Made by a program: the position numbers and the translations under genes. The notes beneath the pieces were generated by a model, which did no database searches, was not told where the DNA came from, and saw only the letters and a program-made list of their open reading frames with translations. DNA of 64,000 nt from Roseateles asaccharophilus (GTDB lineage Bacteria; Pseudomonadota; Gammaproteobacteria; Burkholderiales; Burkholderiaceae_C), in assembly GCF_004362405.1 (NCBI RefSeq), contig NZ_SNXE01000005.1, positions 202,000-265,999 of the forward strand, written 5' to 3'. How positions within the stretch are numbered: the first letter of the stretch is position 1; each line of letters starts with the position of its first letter. This document shows positions 1 through 9,492 of this stretch, in pieces.

Positions 1-695
1 GCAAGACCACGGTGCTGCGCCTGCTGGGGCGCCAGCTCAAGCCGGTGCGCGGTCAGGTGCTCTTCGATGGGCATGACCTGGCCACGCTGGATCAGACCGG
101 GCTTTATGCGGTGCGCCGGCGCATGGGCATGTTGTTCCAGTTCGGCGCCTTGTTTACCGACCTCTCGGTGTTCGAGAACGTGGCCTTTCCGCTGCGCGAG
201 CACACCAATCTGCCCGAGGCCATGATTCGCGATCTGGTGCTGATGAAGCTCAATGCAGTGGGCCTGCGTGGCGCGCGCGATCTCATGCCGTCCGAAGTCT
301 CGGGCGGCATGGCACGGCGGGTGGCTCTGGCGCGTGCGATTGCGCTGGATCCGGATCTGGTGCTGTATGACGAGCCCTTCGCGGGCCTGGACCCGATCTC
401 GCTGGGCGTGGCCGCTCGCCTGATTCGCGACCTCAACGATGCCCTGGGTCTGACCAGTATCGTGGTGTCGCATGACCTGCACGAGACCTTTGCCATCGCC
501 GACCAGGTTGCCATGATTGCCAATGGGCGCGTCGTGGCCCAGGGCACGCCCGATGAGTTGCGCCACAGCGAGGATCCCCTGGTCCAGCAGTTCGTGGGGG
601 CGCAGGCCGATGGTCCGGTGCGCTTTCACCAGGCCGCCTTGCCCGTGAATGAGGATTTTGGCGTGGGCGCCATGCCGAGCCGGGAGCTTGCATGA
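1..695 (+). CDS. mlaF: MlaF, ATPase of the Mla phospholipid ABC transporter (5' partial)
   Basis: ATP-binding subunit of the inner-membrane MlaFEDB complex that moves phospholipids between the inner membrane and the periplasmic carrier MlaC. The window opens inside the Walker A motif (GKTTVLRLL), so only the N-terminal few dozen residues are missing. The ABC signature region reads [16 protein letters not shown] and Walker B reads [14 protein letters not shown], followed by the switch histidine (VVSHDL). The stop codon overlaps the mlaE ATG (ATGA), indicating translational coupling. It is the first visible gene of mlaFEDACB. Confidence 0.95.
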   Translation, partial: KTTVLRLLGRQLKPVRGQVLFDGHDLATLDQTGLYAVRRRMGMLFQFGALFTDLSVFENVAFPLREHTNLPEAMIRDLVLMKLNAVGLRGARDLMPSEVSGGMARRVALARAIALDPDLVLYDEPFAGLDPISLGVAARLIRDLNDALGLTSIVVSHDLHETFAIADQVAMIANGRVVAQGTPDELRHSEDPLVQQFVGAQADGPVRFHQAALPVNEDFGVGAMPSRELA

Positions 696-1474
696 GTGCC
701 GCCTTTCTGGCTCGCGTGGGCCGTGCACTGCGTCTGGAACTGGCCGATATCGGCATGGGGGCGCGTCTCTTTGCCCAGATCCTGATGCGCAGCAGTCAAG
801 TGCTGACGCGCTTCGCGCTGGTGCGCGAGCAGGTTTTCTTCCTGGGCAACCGCTCCCTGTCCATCATCGGGGTGTCGGGCCTGTTTGTGGGTTTTGTGCT
901 GGCGCTTCAGGGCTACTACACCTTGCAGCGCTACGGTTCTGCCGAGGCCGTGGGTCTGCTGGTGGCCTTGAGCCTGGTGCGGGAGTTGGGGCCCGTGGTC
1001 ACGGCCCTGCTGTTTGCCGGTCGCGCCGGTACCTCCCTGACGGCCGAGATCGGCCTGATGAAGGCCGGCGAGCAGCTCACCGCCATGGAGATGATGGCGG
1101 TGGACCCCATTCGCCGCGTGCTCGCGCCGCGCTTCTGGGGCGGCGTGATCGCCATGCCTTTGCTGGCGGCCGTGTTCTCGGCCGTGGGTGTGATCGGTGG
1201 CTGGTTGGTGGGTGTGGTCCTGATCGGCATCGACTCCGGCGCTTTCTGGTCCCAGATGCAGGGCGGGGTGGACGTGTTTGCCGATGTGGGCAATGGCGTG
1301 ATCAAGAGCCTGGTGTTCGGTATCACGGTCAGTTTTGTGGCCCTCTTGCAGGGTTATGCCTGCAAGCCCACGCCCGAGGGCGTGTCGCAGGCCACCACGC
1401 GCACCGTGGTGCTGTCTTCTCTGGCGGTGCTGGGGCTGGACTTTGTCCTGACCGCCATGATGTTTTCGATTTGA
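692..1474 (+). CDS. mlaE: MlaE, permease of the Mla phospholipid ABC transporter
   Basis: Integral inner-membrane permease of the Mla complex, 260 aa, the usual length for the MlaE/YrbE family. It has several long hydrophobic segments and the conserved central stretch [35 protein letters not shown], characteristic of MlaE (quoted here by its landmarks: REGLGP-type turn, AGRAGT, and the EIG.M...EQ loop that contacts MlaF). The ATG overlaps the mlaF stop; mlaD follows after 13 bp. Confidence 0.95.
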   Translation: MSAAFLARVGRALRLELADIGMGARLFAQILMRSSQVLTRFALVREQVFFLGNRSLSIIGVSGLFVGFVLALQGYYTLQRYGSAEAVGLLVALSLVRELGPVVTALLFAGRAGTSLTAEIGLMKAGEQLTAMEMMAVDPIRRVLAPRFWGGVIAMPLLAAVFSAVGVIGGWLVGVVLIGIDSGAFWSQMQGGVDVFADVGNGVIKSLVFGITVSFVALLQGYACKPTPEGVSQATTRTVVLSSLAVLGLDFVLTAMMFSI

Positions 1475-1487
1475 GGGAGATGAGACG

Positions 1488-1964
1488 ATGCAATCTCGTC
1501 ACGATGCTTGGGTGGGTTTCTTCGTGCTCCTGGGTGGCGCGGCCCTGCTCTTTCTGGCGCTCAAGGCCGGCAATCTGCTGAGCCTGAATTTCGACGAGAC
1601 CTATCAGGTCACGGCGCGCTTTGACAATATCGGCGGTCTCAAGCCGCGTGCGGCGGTCAAGAGCGCCGGCGTGGTGATCGGTCGCGTCGAGTCCATCAGC
1701 TTTGACGACAAGACCTTCCAAGCCAAGGTCGTGCTGAACCTGCACAAGGACGTGGTCTTCCCCAAGGACAGCTCGGCCAAGATCCTGACCTCCGGTCTGC
1801 TGGGCGAGCAGTACATCGGCCTGGAGCCGGGCGCGGACGAGAAGAATCTGGCCGCGGGTGATCGCATCACGCAGACCCAGTCGGCGGTGGTGCTGGAGAA
1901 CCTGATCGGTCAGTTCATCAACAGCAAGGCTGCGGACATGGGCAGCACGGGAGAAAGTAAGTGA
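1488..1964 (+). CDS. mlaD: MlaD, MCE-domain subunit of the Mla transporter
   Basis: Periplasmic MCE-domain protein anchored by one N-terminal membrane helix (about residues 8-27, GFFVLLGGAALLFLALKAGN). The MCE domain begins near residue 38 with VTARFDNIGGLKPRAAVKSAGV and continues through LLGEQYIGLEPG, the typical MlaD pattern. MlaD hexamers form the pore through which lipids pass between MlaFE and MlaC. Length 158 aa is normal. A GAGGGAGATGAG-type purine stretch precedes the ATG. The stop overlaps the GTG of mlaA. Confidence 0.94.
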   Translation: MQSRHDAWVGFFVLLGGAALLFLALKAGNLLSLNFDETYQVTARFDNIGGLKPRAAVKSAGVVIGRVESISFDDKTFQAKVVLNLHKDVVFPKDSSAKILTSGLLGEQYIGLEPGADEKNLAAGDRITQTQSAVVLENLIGQFINSKAADMGSTGESK

Positions 1965-2737
1965 GCGGCCTGGCCAGCGGCACGGTAGCGCGTGGCTTGG
2001 TCGCCTGGCTGCTGGTGGCCCTGGCTCTGAGCCTGAGCGCCTGCGCCAGCGTCAAGGGCCCGGGCTCACCGGGCCAGCGCCAGGATCCGTGGGAGAACTG
2101 GAACCGCAAGGTGTTCAATTTCAATGAACGCCTGGATGAAGCGGTGCTCAAGCCCGTCGCCACTGCGTACAGCGAGATCATCCCCTCGCCCGTGCGCCAG
2201 GGCGTGGACAACTTCTTTGGCAACGTCAACGACGCCTGGTCCGCCGTGAACCTCTTCCTGCAAGGGCGCTTCAAGTACGGCGTGCAACAGACCATGCGGG
2301 TCGCGGTCAACTCCACCCTGGGCTTCGCGGGTGTGCTGGACATCGCGGGCGAGGCCGGTCTGGAGCGTCGCAGCGAAGATCTCGGCAAAACCTTTGCCCG
2401 TTGGGGCACGGGCTCCGGGGCCTACATCGTCTGGCCTGTTTTTGGCCCCTCCACGGTGCGCGACTCGATCGCGCTGCCCTTTGACCGCCTGGCGAGTCCG
2501 GCCCTGCTGCTGCAGGGCGGAGACAAGCAGCTCGCGATCTACGCCTTGCAAAACATCAATGCGCGCTCCAACTTCCTGCGTGCGGGCGAGATGCTGGATG
2601 GCATCGCCCTGGACAAGTACACCTTCATCCGCGACGCCTACCTGACCAAGCGCCGCACCGTGGAGGAGGACGAGGAAGACGATTACGAGGTTCTGGTGCC
2701 CGATGCGCCGCTGGTCAATCCCCAGGCCGACCGGTGA
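1961..2737 (+). CDS. mlaA: MlaA (VacJ) outer-membrane lipoprotein
   Basis: Outer-membrane lipoprotein that removes mislocalised phospholipids from the outer leaflet and passes them to MlaC. The N-terminus is a lipoprotein signal with lipobox LSAC near residue 27, followed by the family hallmark DPWENWNRKVFNFNERLDE. GTG start overlaps the mlaD stop. In Burkholderiales mlaA is commonly inside the mla operon, as here, whereas in Escherichia coli it is separate. The acidic C-terminal tail (EEDEEDDYE) is variable in the family. Confidence 0.94.
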   Translation: MSGLASGTVARGLVAWLLVALALSLSACASVKGPGSPGQRQDPWENWNRKVFNFNERLDEAVLKPVATAYSEIIPSPVRQGVDNFFGNVNDAWSAVNLFLQGRFKYGVQQTMRVAVNSTLGFAGVLDIAGEAGLERRSEDLGKTFARWGTGSGAYIVWPVFGPSTVRDSIALPFDRLASPALLLQGGDKQLAIYALQNINARSNFLRAGEMLDGIALDKYTFIRDAYLTKRRTVEEDEEDDYEVLVPDAPLVNPQADR

Positions 2738-2814
2738 ACCGCGCGGCCTGTGGCCGCGTTAGGGCCTTCAGGCGCCTGGTGCCGCCCATTCCCAATTTCA
2801 TAGAAAGGAAGTTC

Positions 2815-3459
2815 ATGTTTGCATCCAAACGTAGCCTGCTGCGCGGCGTGCTGGCCATCAGCCTGGTGGCATTGAACAGCCTGCCGCTGGCCGCCCGTGC
2901 TGCCGACGCCAGCGCACCTGACCTGCTGATCCGTCAGCTGTCGCTGGAGACCATCGAGGCCGTCAAGGCCGACAAGGCCATCCAGGCCGGAGACGTGCAG
3001 AAGATCGTGCAGCTGGTGGACAGCAAGGTCATGCCGCATGTGAATTTCCAGCGCATGACGGCCTCTGCCGTGGGCCGTTACTGGCGCCAGGCCAGCCCCG
3101 AGCAGCAAAAGCGCCTGCAGGACGAATTCAAGGCCTTGCTGATGCGCACCTATGCCGGCGCGCTGACCCAGGTGAAGGACCAGACCGTGGCCCTCAAGCC
3201 CCTGCGTGCCTCGCCGGACGACACCGAGGTTGTGGTCCGTACCGAGGTGCGCGGCAAGGGCGACCCCATCCAGCTGGATTACCGTCTTGAGAAGTCGGGC
3301 GGTGTCTGGCGGATCTACGACGTCAATGTGCTGGGCATCTGGCTGGCGGACCAGTACCGCAACAGCTTTGCCCAGGAGATCGGTGCCAATGGCATCGACG
3401 GCCTGATCAAGGCCCTGGCCGAGCGCAATGCCAAGGCCACGGGCGCGGCCAAGTCTTGA
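2815..3459 (+). CDS. mlaC: MlaC, periplasmic phospholipid carrier
   Basis: Soluble periplasmic carrier that shuttles phospholipids between MlaA at the outer membrane and MlaFEDB. The ATG at 2815 is chosen over an in-frame upstream GTG because it is preceded by AGAAAGGAAG and gives a clean Sec signal peptide (SLLRGVLAISLVALNSLPLA, cleavage after ARAADA). 214 aa, normal. The MlaC/Ttg2D core is visible in VMPHVNFQRMTASAVGRYWRQAS and the C-terminal VNVLGIWLADQYRNSF. About 77 bp separate it from mlaA. Confidence 0.94.
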   Translation: MFASKRSLLRGVLAISLVALNSLPLAARAADASAPDLLIRQLSLETIEAVKADKAIQAGDVQKIVQLVDSKVMPHVNFQRMTASAVGRYWRQASPEQQKRLQDEFKALLMRTYAGALTQVKDQTVALKPLRASPDDTEVVVRTEVRGKGDPIQLDYRLEKSGGVWRIYDVNVLGIWLADQYRNSFAQEIGANGIDGLIKALAERNAKATGAAKS

Positions 3460-3484
3460 AGGCTTGACCAAGGTGCCGCAGACC

Positions 3485-3796
3485 ATGTTGAAGCTGCCCG
3501 GCAGCGTGCTCCTGGGCGACGCTGCCCGCCTGTGGACTCAGCTTGAGGCCAGCCTGCAGGCCGAAGCCGCCCAGGTGCGCAGCGCGGCTGGCAGCCGGCT
3601 GCGGTTGCAGGCTGGGGGGTTGAGTGAGTTTGATTCCTCGGCCCTGACCCTGCTGCTGCAGGCGGCCCGCTTGTGCCACCGGGAAGGGCTGACGCTGGAA
3701 GTGCATGAGCCGCCGGCCAAGCTGCGCGAGCTGGCCCGCGTTTACGGCGTGGCCGAGCTGCTCTGGCCCGAGGCGGTGCAGAGCCAAGCCGCCTGA
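3485..3796 (+). CDS. mlaB: MlaB, STAS-domain subunit of the Mla transporter
   Basis: Small cytoplasmic STAS-domain protein, 103 aa from the ATG at 3485, that binds MlaF and stabilises the ATPase complex. The STAS signature is GGLSEFDSSALTLLLQAARL, with the serine pair at the conserved helix start, followed by LTLEVHEPPAKLRELARVYGV. It is the last gene of mlaFEDACB, 25 bp after mlaC, and converges on hexR. An upstream in-frame extension exists inside mlaC but has no domain support. Confidence 0.9.
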   Translation: MLKLPGSVLLGDAARLWTQLEASLQAEAAQVRSAAGSRLRLQAGGLSEFDSSALTLLLQAARLCHREGLTLEVHEPPAKLRELARVYGVAELLWPEAVQSQAA

Positions 3797-3818
3797 TGAC
3801 GGCCCGGCGCCGCCGCGC

Positions 3819-4688
3819 TCAGTTGGCGTAACGCTTGCTGCGCAGGTTGCGCTTGATTTCCTGCAAGAGGGGGCGCAGGTTCTGCTGGCCCAGCTGCAGG
3901 GCAACGCCCGTGGTCAGGATGTCGACCGCGATCAGGTGCAGCAGGCGCGAGACCATGGGGCTGTAGCGGTCGAAGTCCTCGGGGTGATCCACGGCCAGCA
4001 AGACCTGACCCGGCGCCTGCCCCATGGCGGCCAGGGGTGAGCCGCTGGCCGTGATGATGATGGTGGTCGCGCCCTTCTTGCGCGCGATCTCGGCCGCATC
4101 CATCAGGTCGCGACTGCGGCCCGAGTTGGAAATGACGACCGCACAGTCGCCCGGGCCCAGCATGGTGGCACTCATCAGCTGCACATGGCCGTCGCTGCAC
4201 GCGATGGTGTTCACGCCCAAGCGGAAGAATTTGTGCTGGGCGTCCTGGGCCACGATGCCGGAGTTGCCCACGCCGTAGAACTCGATGCGCTTGCCCTGGC
4301 GTCCGGCCTCGGTCAGGGCAGCGATGGCGCGCTCAAAAGCATGGCTGGCCGCGTCATTGCGGTAGTGCAACAGGGCGGCCACGGCGTTGTCCACCACCTT
4401 GACGATCAGATCGCCGGGCTTGTCGTCCTCGTCCACCGCGCGGTGCACAAAGGGCACGCCCTCGTTCACGCTGCCGGCCAGCTTGAGCTTGAAGTCCGCC
4501 AGGCCGTCATAACCCACCGAGCGGCAAAAGCGCACCACCGTCGGCTTGGATACATGGGCCCGGTCCGCCAGCTCGCTGACCGGCAGATTGGCAAAGGCCC
4601 GCGCGTCGGCCAGCAGCAGCTTGGCCACCCGCTGCTCGGCCGGTGGCAGGGCCGGCAGGGCCGCCTTGATTCTCTCCAGCATGCTCAT
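3819..4688 (-). CDS. hexR: HexR-like RpiR-family transcriptional regulator
   Basis: 289-aa regulator with an N-terminal HTH_6 domain (residues about 1-75, including SELADRAHVSKPTVVRFCRSVGYDG) and a C-terminal SIS sugar-phosphate isomerase-like domain (about 125-250, with FYGVGNSGIVAQDAQHKF and VISNSGRSRDL). HexR proteins sense 2-keto-3-deoxy-6-phosphogluconate and control zwf and related sugar-catabolic genes. It lies immediately downstream of zwf: the zwf stop and the hexR ATG share one base (TAATG). This zwf linkage and the palindrome upstream of zwf support HexR rather than another RpiR member. Confidence 0.88.
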   Translation of the reverse strand: MSMLERIKAALPALPPAEQRVAKLLLADARAFANLPVSELADRAHVSKPTVVRFCRSVGYDGLADFKLKLAGSVNEGVPFVHRAVDEDDKPGDLIVKVVDNAVAALLHYRNDAASHAFERAIAALTEAGRQGKRIEFYGVGNSGIVAQDAQHKFFRLGVNTIACSDGHVQLMSATMLGPGDCAVVISNSGRSRDLMDAAEIARKKGATTIIITASGSPLAAMGQAPGQVLLAVDHPEDFDRYSPMVSRLLHLIAVDILTTGVALQLGQQNLRPLLQEIKRNLRSKRYAN

Positions 4689-6133
4689 TACTGTTCCTCG
4701 GCCCAGCTGAAGCCCTCGCGGGCCACCAGGGCGCTGGCCGCGGGCGGGCCCCAGGAGCCGGCGCTGTAGGTGCGGGGGCCGGCAGGGTCCTGGGCCCAGG
4801 CATCCAGGATGGGTTCCACCCAGCGCCAGGCCTGCTCCTGCTCGTCGCTGCGCACGAAGAGGTTCAGGCGGCCGGCAATGGCATCCAGCAGCAGGCGCTC
4901 GTACGCGCCCACACGGTCGGCGGCAAAGGCCTTGTCGAAGTCCAGGTCCAGCGACACCGGGGCCAGGGCTTCGCCATGCGCGCCGCCCTTGGCGGCCTGC
5001 AGGCGCAGCTCCAGACCGTCCTCGGGCTGCAACTTGATCACCAGCTGGTTGGGCCGGTTGGCGCCCGGGAAGATGGGGTGGGGCACGGGGCGGAAGTTCA
5101 CCACGATCTGCGCGTCGCGCGCCGCCAGGCGCTTGCCGGTGCGCAGATAGAAGGGCACGCCGGCCCAGCGCCAGTTCTGCACCTCGGTGCGCAGGGCCAC
5201 AAAGGTCTCGGTGCGGCTGTCGGCCGGCACCTTGGCCTCGTCCAGATAGCCCACCACGGCCTTGCCGTCCACGGTACCGGACCGGTACTGGCCGCGCACC
5301 ACATCGCGGGCCACCGAGTCCGGCGTGAAGGGCTTGAGCGCGCGCAGCACCTTGAGCTTCTCGTCGCGGATGGCATCCGCATCGTTCGAGCTGGGCGGCT
5401 CCATGGCGATCATGGTCAGCAGCTGCAGCGCATGGTTCTGCACCATATCGCGCAGGGCGCCGGTGCCATCGTAGAAGGGGCCGCGCGTGCCCACGCCCAG
5501 GCTCTCGGCCAGGGTGATCTGGATGTTGGCGATGCTCTCGCGGTGCCACAGCGGCTCGAACAGGGCGTTGCCGAAGCGCAGTGCCATCAGGTTCTGCACC
5601 GAGGGCTTTCCCAGATAGTGGTCGATGCGGAAGGCCTGGCTCTCGCTGAAGACCGAGCGCACCACCTTGTTGATCTGCTGGGCGCTGGCCAAGTCGTGGC
5701 CCAGGGGCTTCTCCAGCACCACGCGCACGCGCGGCTCGTTCAGGCCGGCCGCGCCCAGCTGTTCGCAGATCTGGGTGAAGAGATGCGGGCTGGTGGCCAG
5801 GTAGAGCACCACGGTATCGGCCTGACGCTCGCTCAGCCATTCCTTCAGGCGCTGGTAGTGCTCGGGCTGAGACAGATCCATGCGCCGGTAGAAGACCTGG
5901 GCGGCAAAGCGCTCGAACTCCTCGTCACTGGGGCGCTTGGAGCCTTCGACCTCGCGGAAGCGCTCCTTGAGCCATTCGCGGTAGCGCTCGTCGGGCATCT
6001 CGTCACGCGCCACCGCCAGAATGCGACCGCCCTCGGGCAGCTTGCCGTGGCGGAAGGCCTGGAACAGGGCCGGCATCAGCTTGCGCCAGGTGAGGTCGCC
6101 GGTACCGCCGAAGAAGACAAGATCGAATGACAT
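4688..6133 (-). CDS. zwf: Glucose-6-phosphate 1-dehydrogenase
   Basis: Oxidises glucose 6-phosphate to 6-phosphogluconolactone with NADP+, feeding the oxidative pentose phosphate and Entner-Doudoroff pathways. 481 aa. The Rossmann motif is at the N-terminus (FFGGTGDLTWRKLMPALF) and the active-site signature RIDHYLGK is near residue 170, followed by SVQNLMALRFGN. The ATG at 6133 is chosen because it starts directly at the Rossmann strand (MSFDLVFFGG); an in-frame upstream extension lacks homology. First gene of the zwf-hexR operon, divergent from tal. Confidence 0.96.
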   Translation of the reverse strand: MSFDLVFFGGTGDLTWRKLMPALFQAFRHGKLPEGGRILAVARDEMPDERYREWLKERFREVEGSKRPSDEEFERFAAQVFYRRMDLSQPEHYQRLKEWLSERQADTVVLYLATSPHLFTQICEQLGAAGLNEPRVRVVLEKPLGHDLASAQQINKVVRSVFSESQAFRIDHYLGKPSVQNLMALRFGNALFEPLWHRESIANIQITLAESLGVGTRGPFYDGTGALRDMVQNHALQLLTMIAMEPPSSNDADAIRDEKLKVLRALKPFTPDSVARDVVRGQYRSGTVDGKAVVGYLDEAKVPADSRTETFVALRTEVQNWRWAGVPFYLRTGKRLAARDAQIVVNFRPVPHPIFPGANRPNQLVIKLQPEDGLELRLQAAKGGAHGEALAPVSLDLDFDKAFAADRVGAYERLLLDAIAGRLNLFVRSDEQEQAWRWVEPILDAWAQDPAGPRTYSAGSWGPPAASALVAREGFSWAEEQ

Positions 6134-6168
6134 GCTGCGCGCGCTTCTCTTACGAATGTTTTGTTGAT

Positions 6169-6181
6169 GTAACGAAGTTAC
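6169..6181. promoter_or_regulatory. Candidate HexR operator between zwf and tal
   Basis: GTAACGAAGTTAC is a perfect 5-bp inverted repeat with a 3-bp centre, 36 bp upstream of the zwf ATG in the zwf/tal divergent spacer. It resembles the TGTAAT-n-ATTACA style operators described for HexR. Seen: the palindrome and its position. Inferred: HexR binding and shared control of zwf-hexR and tal-pgi. Confidence 0.6.
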
Positions 6182-6275
6182 CGGATTTATGATGCACGAG
6201 TTTCTTGCAGGGGTCAATCCGGGCCGGCGCGGCAGGTTCTAATAAGGACTGTTTTCCCTTCACGTCACGAAGACC

Positions 6276-7226
6276 ATGAACCAGCTCGATCAACTGAAGT
6301 CCTACACCACCGTCGTTGCCGACACCGGCAACTTCCTGCAGCTGGCCCAGTTCGCGCCGCGCGACGCGACGACCAATCCCTCGCTGATCCTCAAGGCCGT
6401 GCTGCAGCCGGAGTATGCCCCCCTGCTGGCCGAGACCGTGGTGGCCCACAAGGGCCTGGCCCTGGACGAGATCGTGGACCGGGTGCTGGTGCGTTTCGGC
6501 CTGGAGATCCTGAAGGTGGTGCCGGGCCGCGTGTCCACCGAGGTGGACGCCCGTCTGTCCTTCGACCGCGCCGCCACCGTGGCCCGTGCGCGCCGCATCA
6601 TGGCGCTGTACGAGGCCGCCGGCATCCCGCGCGAGCGCGTGCTGATCAAGATCGCCTCCACCTGGGAGGGCATCCAGGCCGCCGCCGAGCTGGAGCGCGA
6701 AGGCATACGCTGCAACCTGACCCTGCTCTTCTCCTTCTGCCAGGCCGTGGCCTGTGGCGCCGCCGGCATTCAGCTGATCTCGCCCTTTGTGGGCCGCATC
6801 TACGACTGGTACAAGAAGAGCGCCGGCGCGGCCTGGGACGAGGCGGCGAGCGCCGGCCTGAACGATCCGGGCGTCAAGTCGGTCACCCAGATCTTCAACT
6901 ACTACAAAAAGCATGGCGTCAAGACCGAGGTCATGGGTGCCAGCTTCCGCAATATCGGCCAGATCCAGGCGCTGGCCGGCTGTGACCTGCTGACCATCAG
7001 CCCCGAGCTGCTGGCCCAGCTGCAGGCTTCGGAGGCCGCGCTGCCACGCGCGCTGGACGCCGAAGCCGCGCGCGCCGCGGACATTCCCGCGGTGGCCTAC
7101 GACGAAGCGGGCTTCCGCTTTGCCCTCAACCAGGATGCCATGGCCACCGAGAAGCTGGCCGAAGGCATCCGCCTGTTTGCCGTGGACGCCGGCAAGCTGG
7201 ACCAGCTGATCGAAAAGAGTCTTTGA
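6276..7226 (+). CDS. tal: Transaldolase
   Basis: Pentose-phosphate enzyme that transfers a dihydroxyacetone unit from sedoheptulose 7-phosphate to glyceraldehyde 3-phosphate. 316 aa, the normal TalB-type length. The N-terminal signature [12 protein letters not shown] and the Schiff-base lysine region [15 protein letters not shown] are intact. Starts with ATG; pgi follows with a one-base overlap (TGATG), so tal and pgi probably form an operon divergent from zwf-hexR. Confidence 0.96.
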   Translation: MNQLDQLKSYTTVVADTGNFLQLAQFAPRDATTNPSLILKAVLQPEYAPLLAETVVAHKGLALDEIVDRVLVRFGLEILKVVPGRVSTEVDARLSFDRAATVARARRIMALYEAAGIPRERVLIKIASTWEGIQAAAELEREGIRCNLTLLFSFCQAVACGAAGIQLISPFVGRIYDWYKKSAGAAWDEAASAGLNDPGVKSVTQIFNYYKKHGVKTEVMGASFRNIGQIQALAGCDLLTISPELLAQLQASEAALPRALDAEAARAADIPAVAYDEAGFRFALNQDAMATEKLAEGIRLFAVDAGKLDQLIEKSL

Positions 7227-8851
7227 TGCTGTATTCGCGTTGTGACCAGAGCCCGGCCTGGGCTGCGCTGCAAGCGCATTACCAGGGCGGTGGCCGCGAC
7301 TTCGACCTGCGCCAGGCCTTTGCGCAGGACGCCGGGCGCTTTGCCGCCTGGTCCTTCGAGGCGCCCGAGGTCTTTGCCGACCTGTCCAAGAACCGCATCG
7401 ACGCACCCACCCTGCAGCTGCTGCTGCAGCTGGCGCGCGACTGCGGTCTGGAGTCACAACGCGATGCCATGTTCAAGGGCGAGCCCATCAACCACACCGA
7501 GGACCGCGCCGTGCTGCACACGGCGCTGCGCGCCCCGGCGGGGCAGGGCCTGTTCAGCGACGAGGTGCAGCAGTCGCTCGCGCGCATGCTGGACTTTGCC
7601 GAGAGCGCGCGCGACGTGGCCGCCAGCGGCTTCCGCGATGTGGTGCATATCGGCATCGGCGGCAGCGATCTGGGGCCGGCCATGGTGGTGCAGGCCCTGG
7701 CGGCCTACACCCAGGCGGGTCAGCGCCTGCACTTCGTCTCCAATGTGGACGGCCATGATCTGGCCGCCGTGCTGCCGGGCCTGCGGCCCGAGAGCACGCT
7801 CTTCGTGATTGCCTCCAAGACCTTCACCACGCAGGAAACCCTGGCCAATGCCCAGGCCGCCAAGGCCTGGTTCCTGGCCGCGGGCGGCAGGGATGTGGCG
7901 CGCCACTTCGTGGCCACCAGCAGCAACACGCAGGCAGCCGGGGCCTTTGGCATCACCACCAGTTTCGGCTTCTGGGACTGGGTGGGCGGCCGCTACTCGC
8001 TGTGGTCGGTGATCGGCCTGCCGATTGCCATCGCCATCGGCGCGGCCAACTTCCGGGCCCTGCTCGAGGGCGCGCATGCGATGGACGAGCATTTCCGCCG
8101 CACGCCGCTGGAGCGCAATCTGCCGGTGCTGCAGGGCCTGATCGACCTCTGGTATCGCAATTTCCACGGCTTCGGCAGCCGCTCGGTTGCGCCCTACCAC
8201 CAGGGCCTGCGCCGCCTGCCGGCCTATCTGCAACAGCTGGAGATGGAGAGCAATGGCAAGGGCGTGGACCGTGAGGGTCAGGCCTTGAGCTATGCCACCA
8301 GCCCGGTGGTCTGGGGCGAGGCCGGCACCAACGGCCAGCATGCCTACTTCCAAATGCTGCACCAGGGCACGGATGTGGTGCCGGTGGAATTCATTGCGGT
8401 GAAGACGCCGCAGCATGGCGCGCCCGCCGGCAGCGAGCTGGCGGCCCTGCTGCAGGACCAGCACCAGAAGCTGCTGGCCAACTGCCTGGCCCAGTCCCAG
8501 GCCCTGATGGAGGGCAAGACCGTGGAGCAGGCCCTGCAGGAGCAGGCGCCCACGGCCTCCAAGCGCCTTAGCCCGCTGGCGGTGGCGCGGCACCGCAGCT
8601 TCCCCGGCAACCGGCCCAGCAGCACCCTGGTGCTGGAGGCGCTGACGCCGCGCGCCCTGGGTGCCCTGATCGCGCTCTACGAGCACCGCGTTTTCGTCAC
8701 GGGCGCGCTCTGGGGCATCAACAGCTTTGACCAATGGGGCGTGGAGCTGGGCAAGGCCCTGTGCAACCGCCTGCTGCCGCGCCTGGCCAGCGGTGACGCC
8801 ACGGGGCTGGACGCGTCCACGGCCGGTCTGCTGGCCCGCCTACGCGCCTGA
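7226..8851 (+). CDS. pgi: Glucose-6-phosphate isomerase
   Basis: Interconverts glucose 6-phosphate and fructose 6-phosphate. 541 aa from the ATG at 7226; a TTG one codon earlier is possible. Family features are VVHIGIGGSDLGPAMV (substrate phosphate site), FVTGALWGINSFDQWGVELGK (PGI signature 2 at the C-terminus) and the catalytic-region motif EMESNGKGVD. It is translationally coupled to tal and completes the sugar-phosphate cluster around HexR. Confidence 0.96.
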   Translation: MLYSRCDQSPAWAALQAHYQGGGRDFDLRQAFAQDAGRFAAWSFEAPEVFADLSKNRIDAPTLQLLLQLARDCGLESQRDAMFKGEPINHTEDRAVLHTALRAPAGQGLFSDEVQQSLARMLDFAESARDVAASGFRDVVHIGIGGSDLGPAMVVQALAAYTQAGQRLHFVSNVDGHDLAAVLPGLRPESTLFVIASKTFTTQETLANAQAAKAWFLAAGGRDVARHFVATSSNTQAAGAFGITTSFGFWDWVGGRYSLWSVIGLPIAIAIGAANFRALLEGAHAMDEHFRRTPLERNLPVLQGLIDLWYRNFHGFGSRSVAPYHQGLRRLPAYLQQLEMESNGKGVDREGQALSYATSPVVWGEAGTNGQHAYFQMLHQGTDVVPVEFIAVKTPQHGAPAGSELAALLQDQHQKLLANCLAQSQALMEGKTVEQALQEQAPTASKRLSPLAVARHRSFPGNRPSSTLVLEALTPRALGALIALYEHRVFVTGALWGINSFDQWGVELGKALCNRLLPRLASGDATGLDASTAGLLARLRA

Positions 8852-8871
8852 AGCTCTCTTTCCCGACGACG

Positions 8872-9492
8872 ATGAATATTGTTTTCGACTTCGGCGGCGT
8901 GCTGTTCCGCTGGCACCCGCCGAGCTTTCTGGCCCGGGTCTGGCCGCACCGCGTGCCCGATGCCGAGGCGGGCCAGGCCGTGGCGGCCCAGTTCTTCCAG
9001 CAGTATGCGGGTGACTGGGGGGCCTTCGACCAGGGCCTGATCGGGGCCGACGAGGTGATCGCCCGTATTGCCGCACGCACCGGCTGGCTGGCCGCCGAGG
9101 TGGCCCAGGTGGTGGACGCGGTGGCGGACGAGCTGCAGCTGCTCTCGCCCACCGTGGCCCTGATCCAGGACCTCAAGGCGGCGGGCCACCGGCTCTTCTA
9201 CCTCTCGAACATGCCCGAGCCCTATGCCGACCACCTGGAGCGCAGCCATCCGCTGCAGCAGTGGTTCGAAAACGGTGTGTTCTCCGGCCGGGTCAAGCAG
9301 TCCAAGCCCGGGGCGGAGATCTATCGCATCGCGATCGAGCGCTTCGGTGTGGCGCCCGAGAGCTGCCTCTTTCTGGACGACCACCCGGCCAATATCGAGG
9401 CGGCCCATGCGGCCGGCTGGCAGGCCCTGCACTTCACGACGGCCGATGCCGTGCGCCCTCAGTTGCGAGAACGCGGCCTGCTAGGGCTGTAG
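8872..9492 (+). CDS. HAD-superfamily hydrolase, subfamily IA
   Basis: 206-aa HAD phosphatase-like protein. Motif I is non-canonical: FDFGGVLFRW near the N-terminus has only one aspartate of the usual DxD, the second position being glycine, as in the YihX/epoxide-hydrolase-N-like branch. Motif II is FYLSNMP, motif III contains K100-region VKQSKPGAEIY, and motif IV is CLFLDDHPANIEAA. YihX-type enzymes dephosphorylate alpha-glucose 1-phosphate, which would fit next to pgi, but the substrate is not determinable here. It follows pgi by 20 bp and its 3' end overlaps convergent yacG by 12 bp. Confidence 0.85.
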   Translation: MNIVFDFGGVLFRWHPPSFLARVWPHRVPDAEAGQAVAAQFFQQYAGDWGAFDQGLIGADEVIARIAARTGWLAAEVAQVVDAVADELQLLSPTVALIQDLKAAGHRLFYLSNMPEPYADHLERSHPLQQWFENGVFSGRVKQSKPGAEIYRIAIERFGVAPESCLFLDDHPANIEAAHAAGWQALHFTTADAVRPQLRERGLLGL

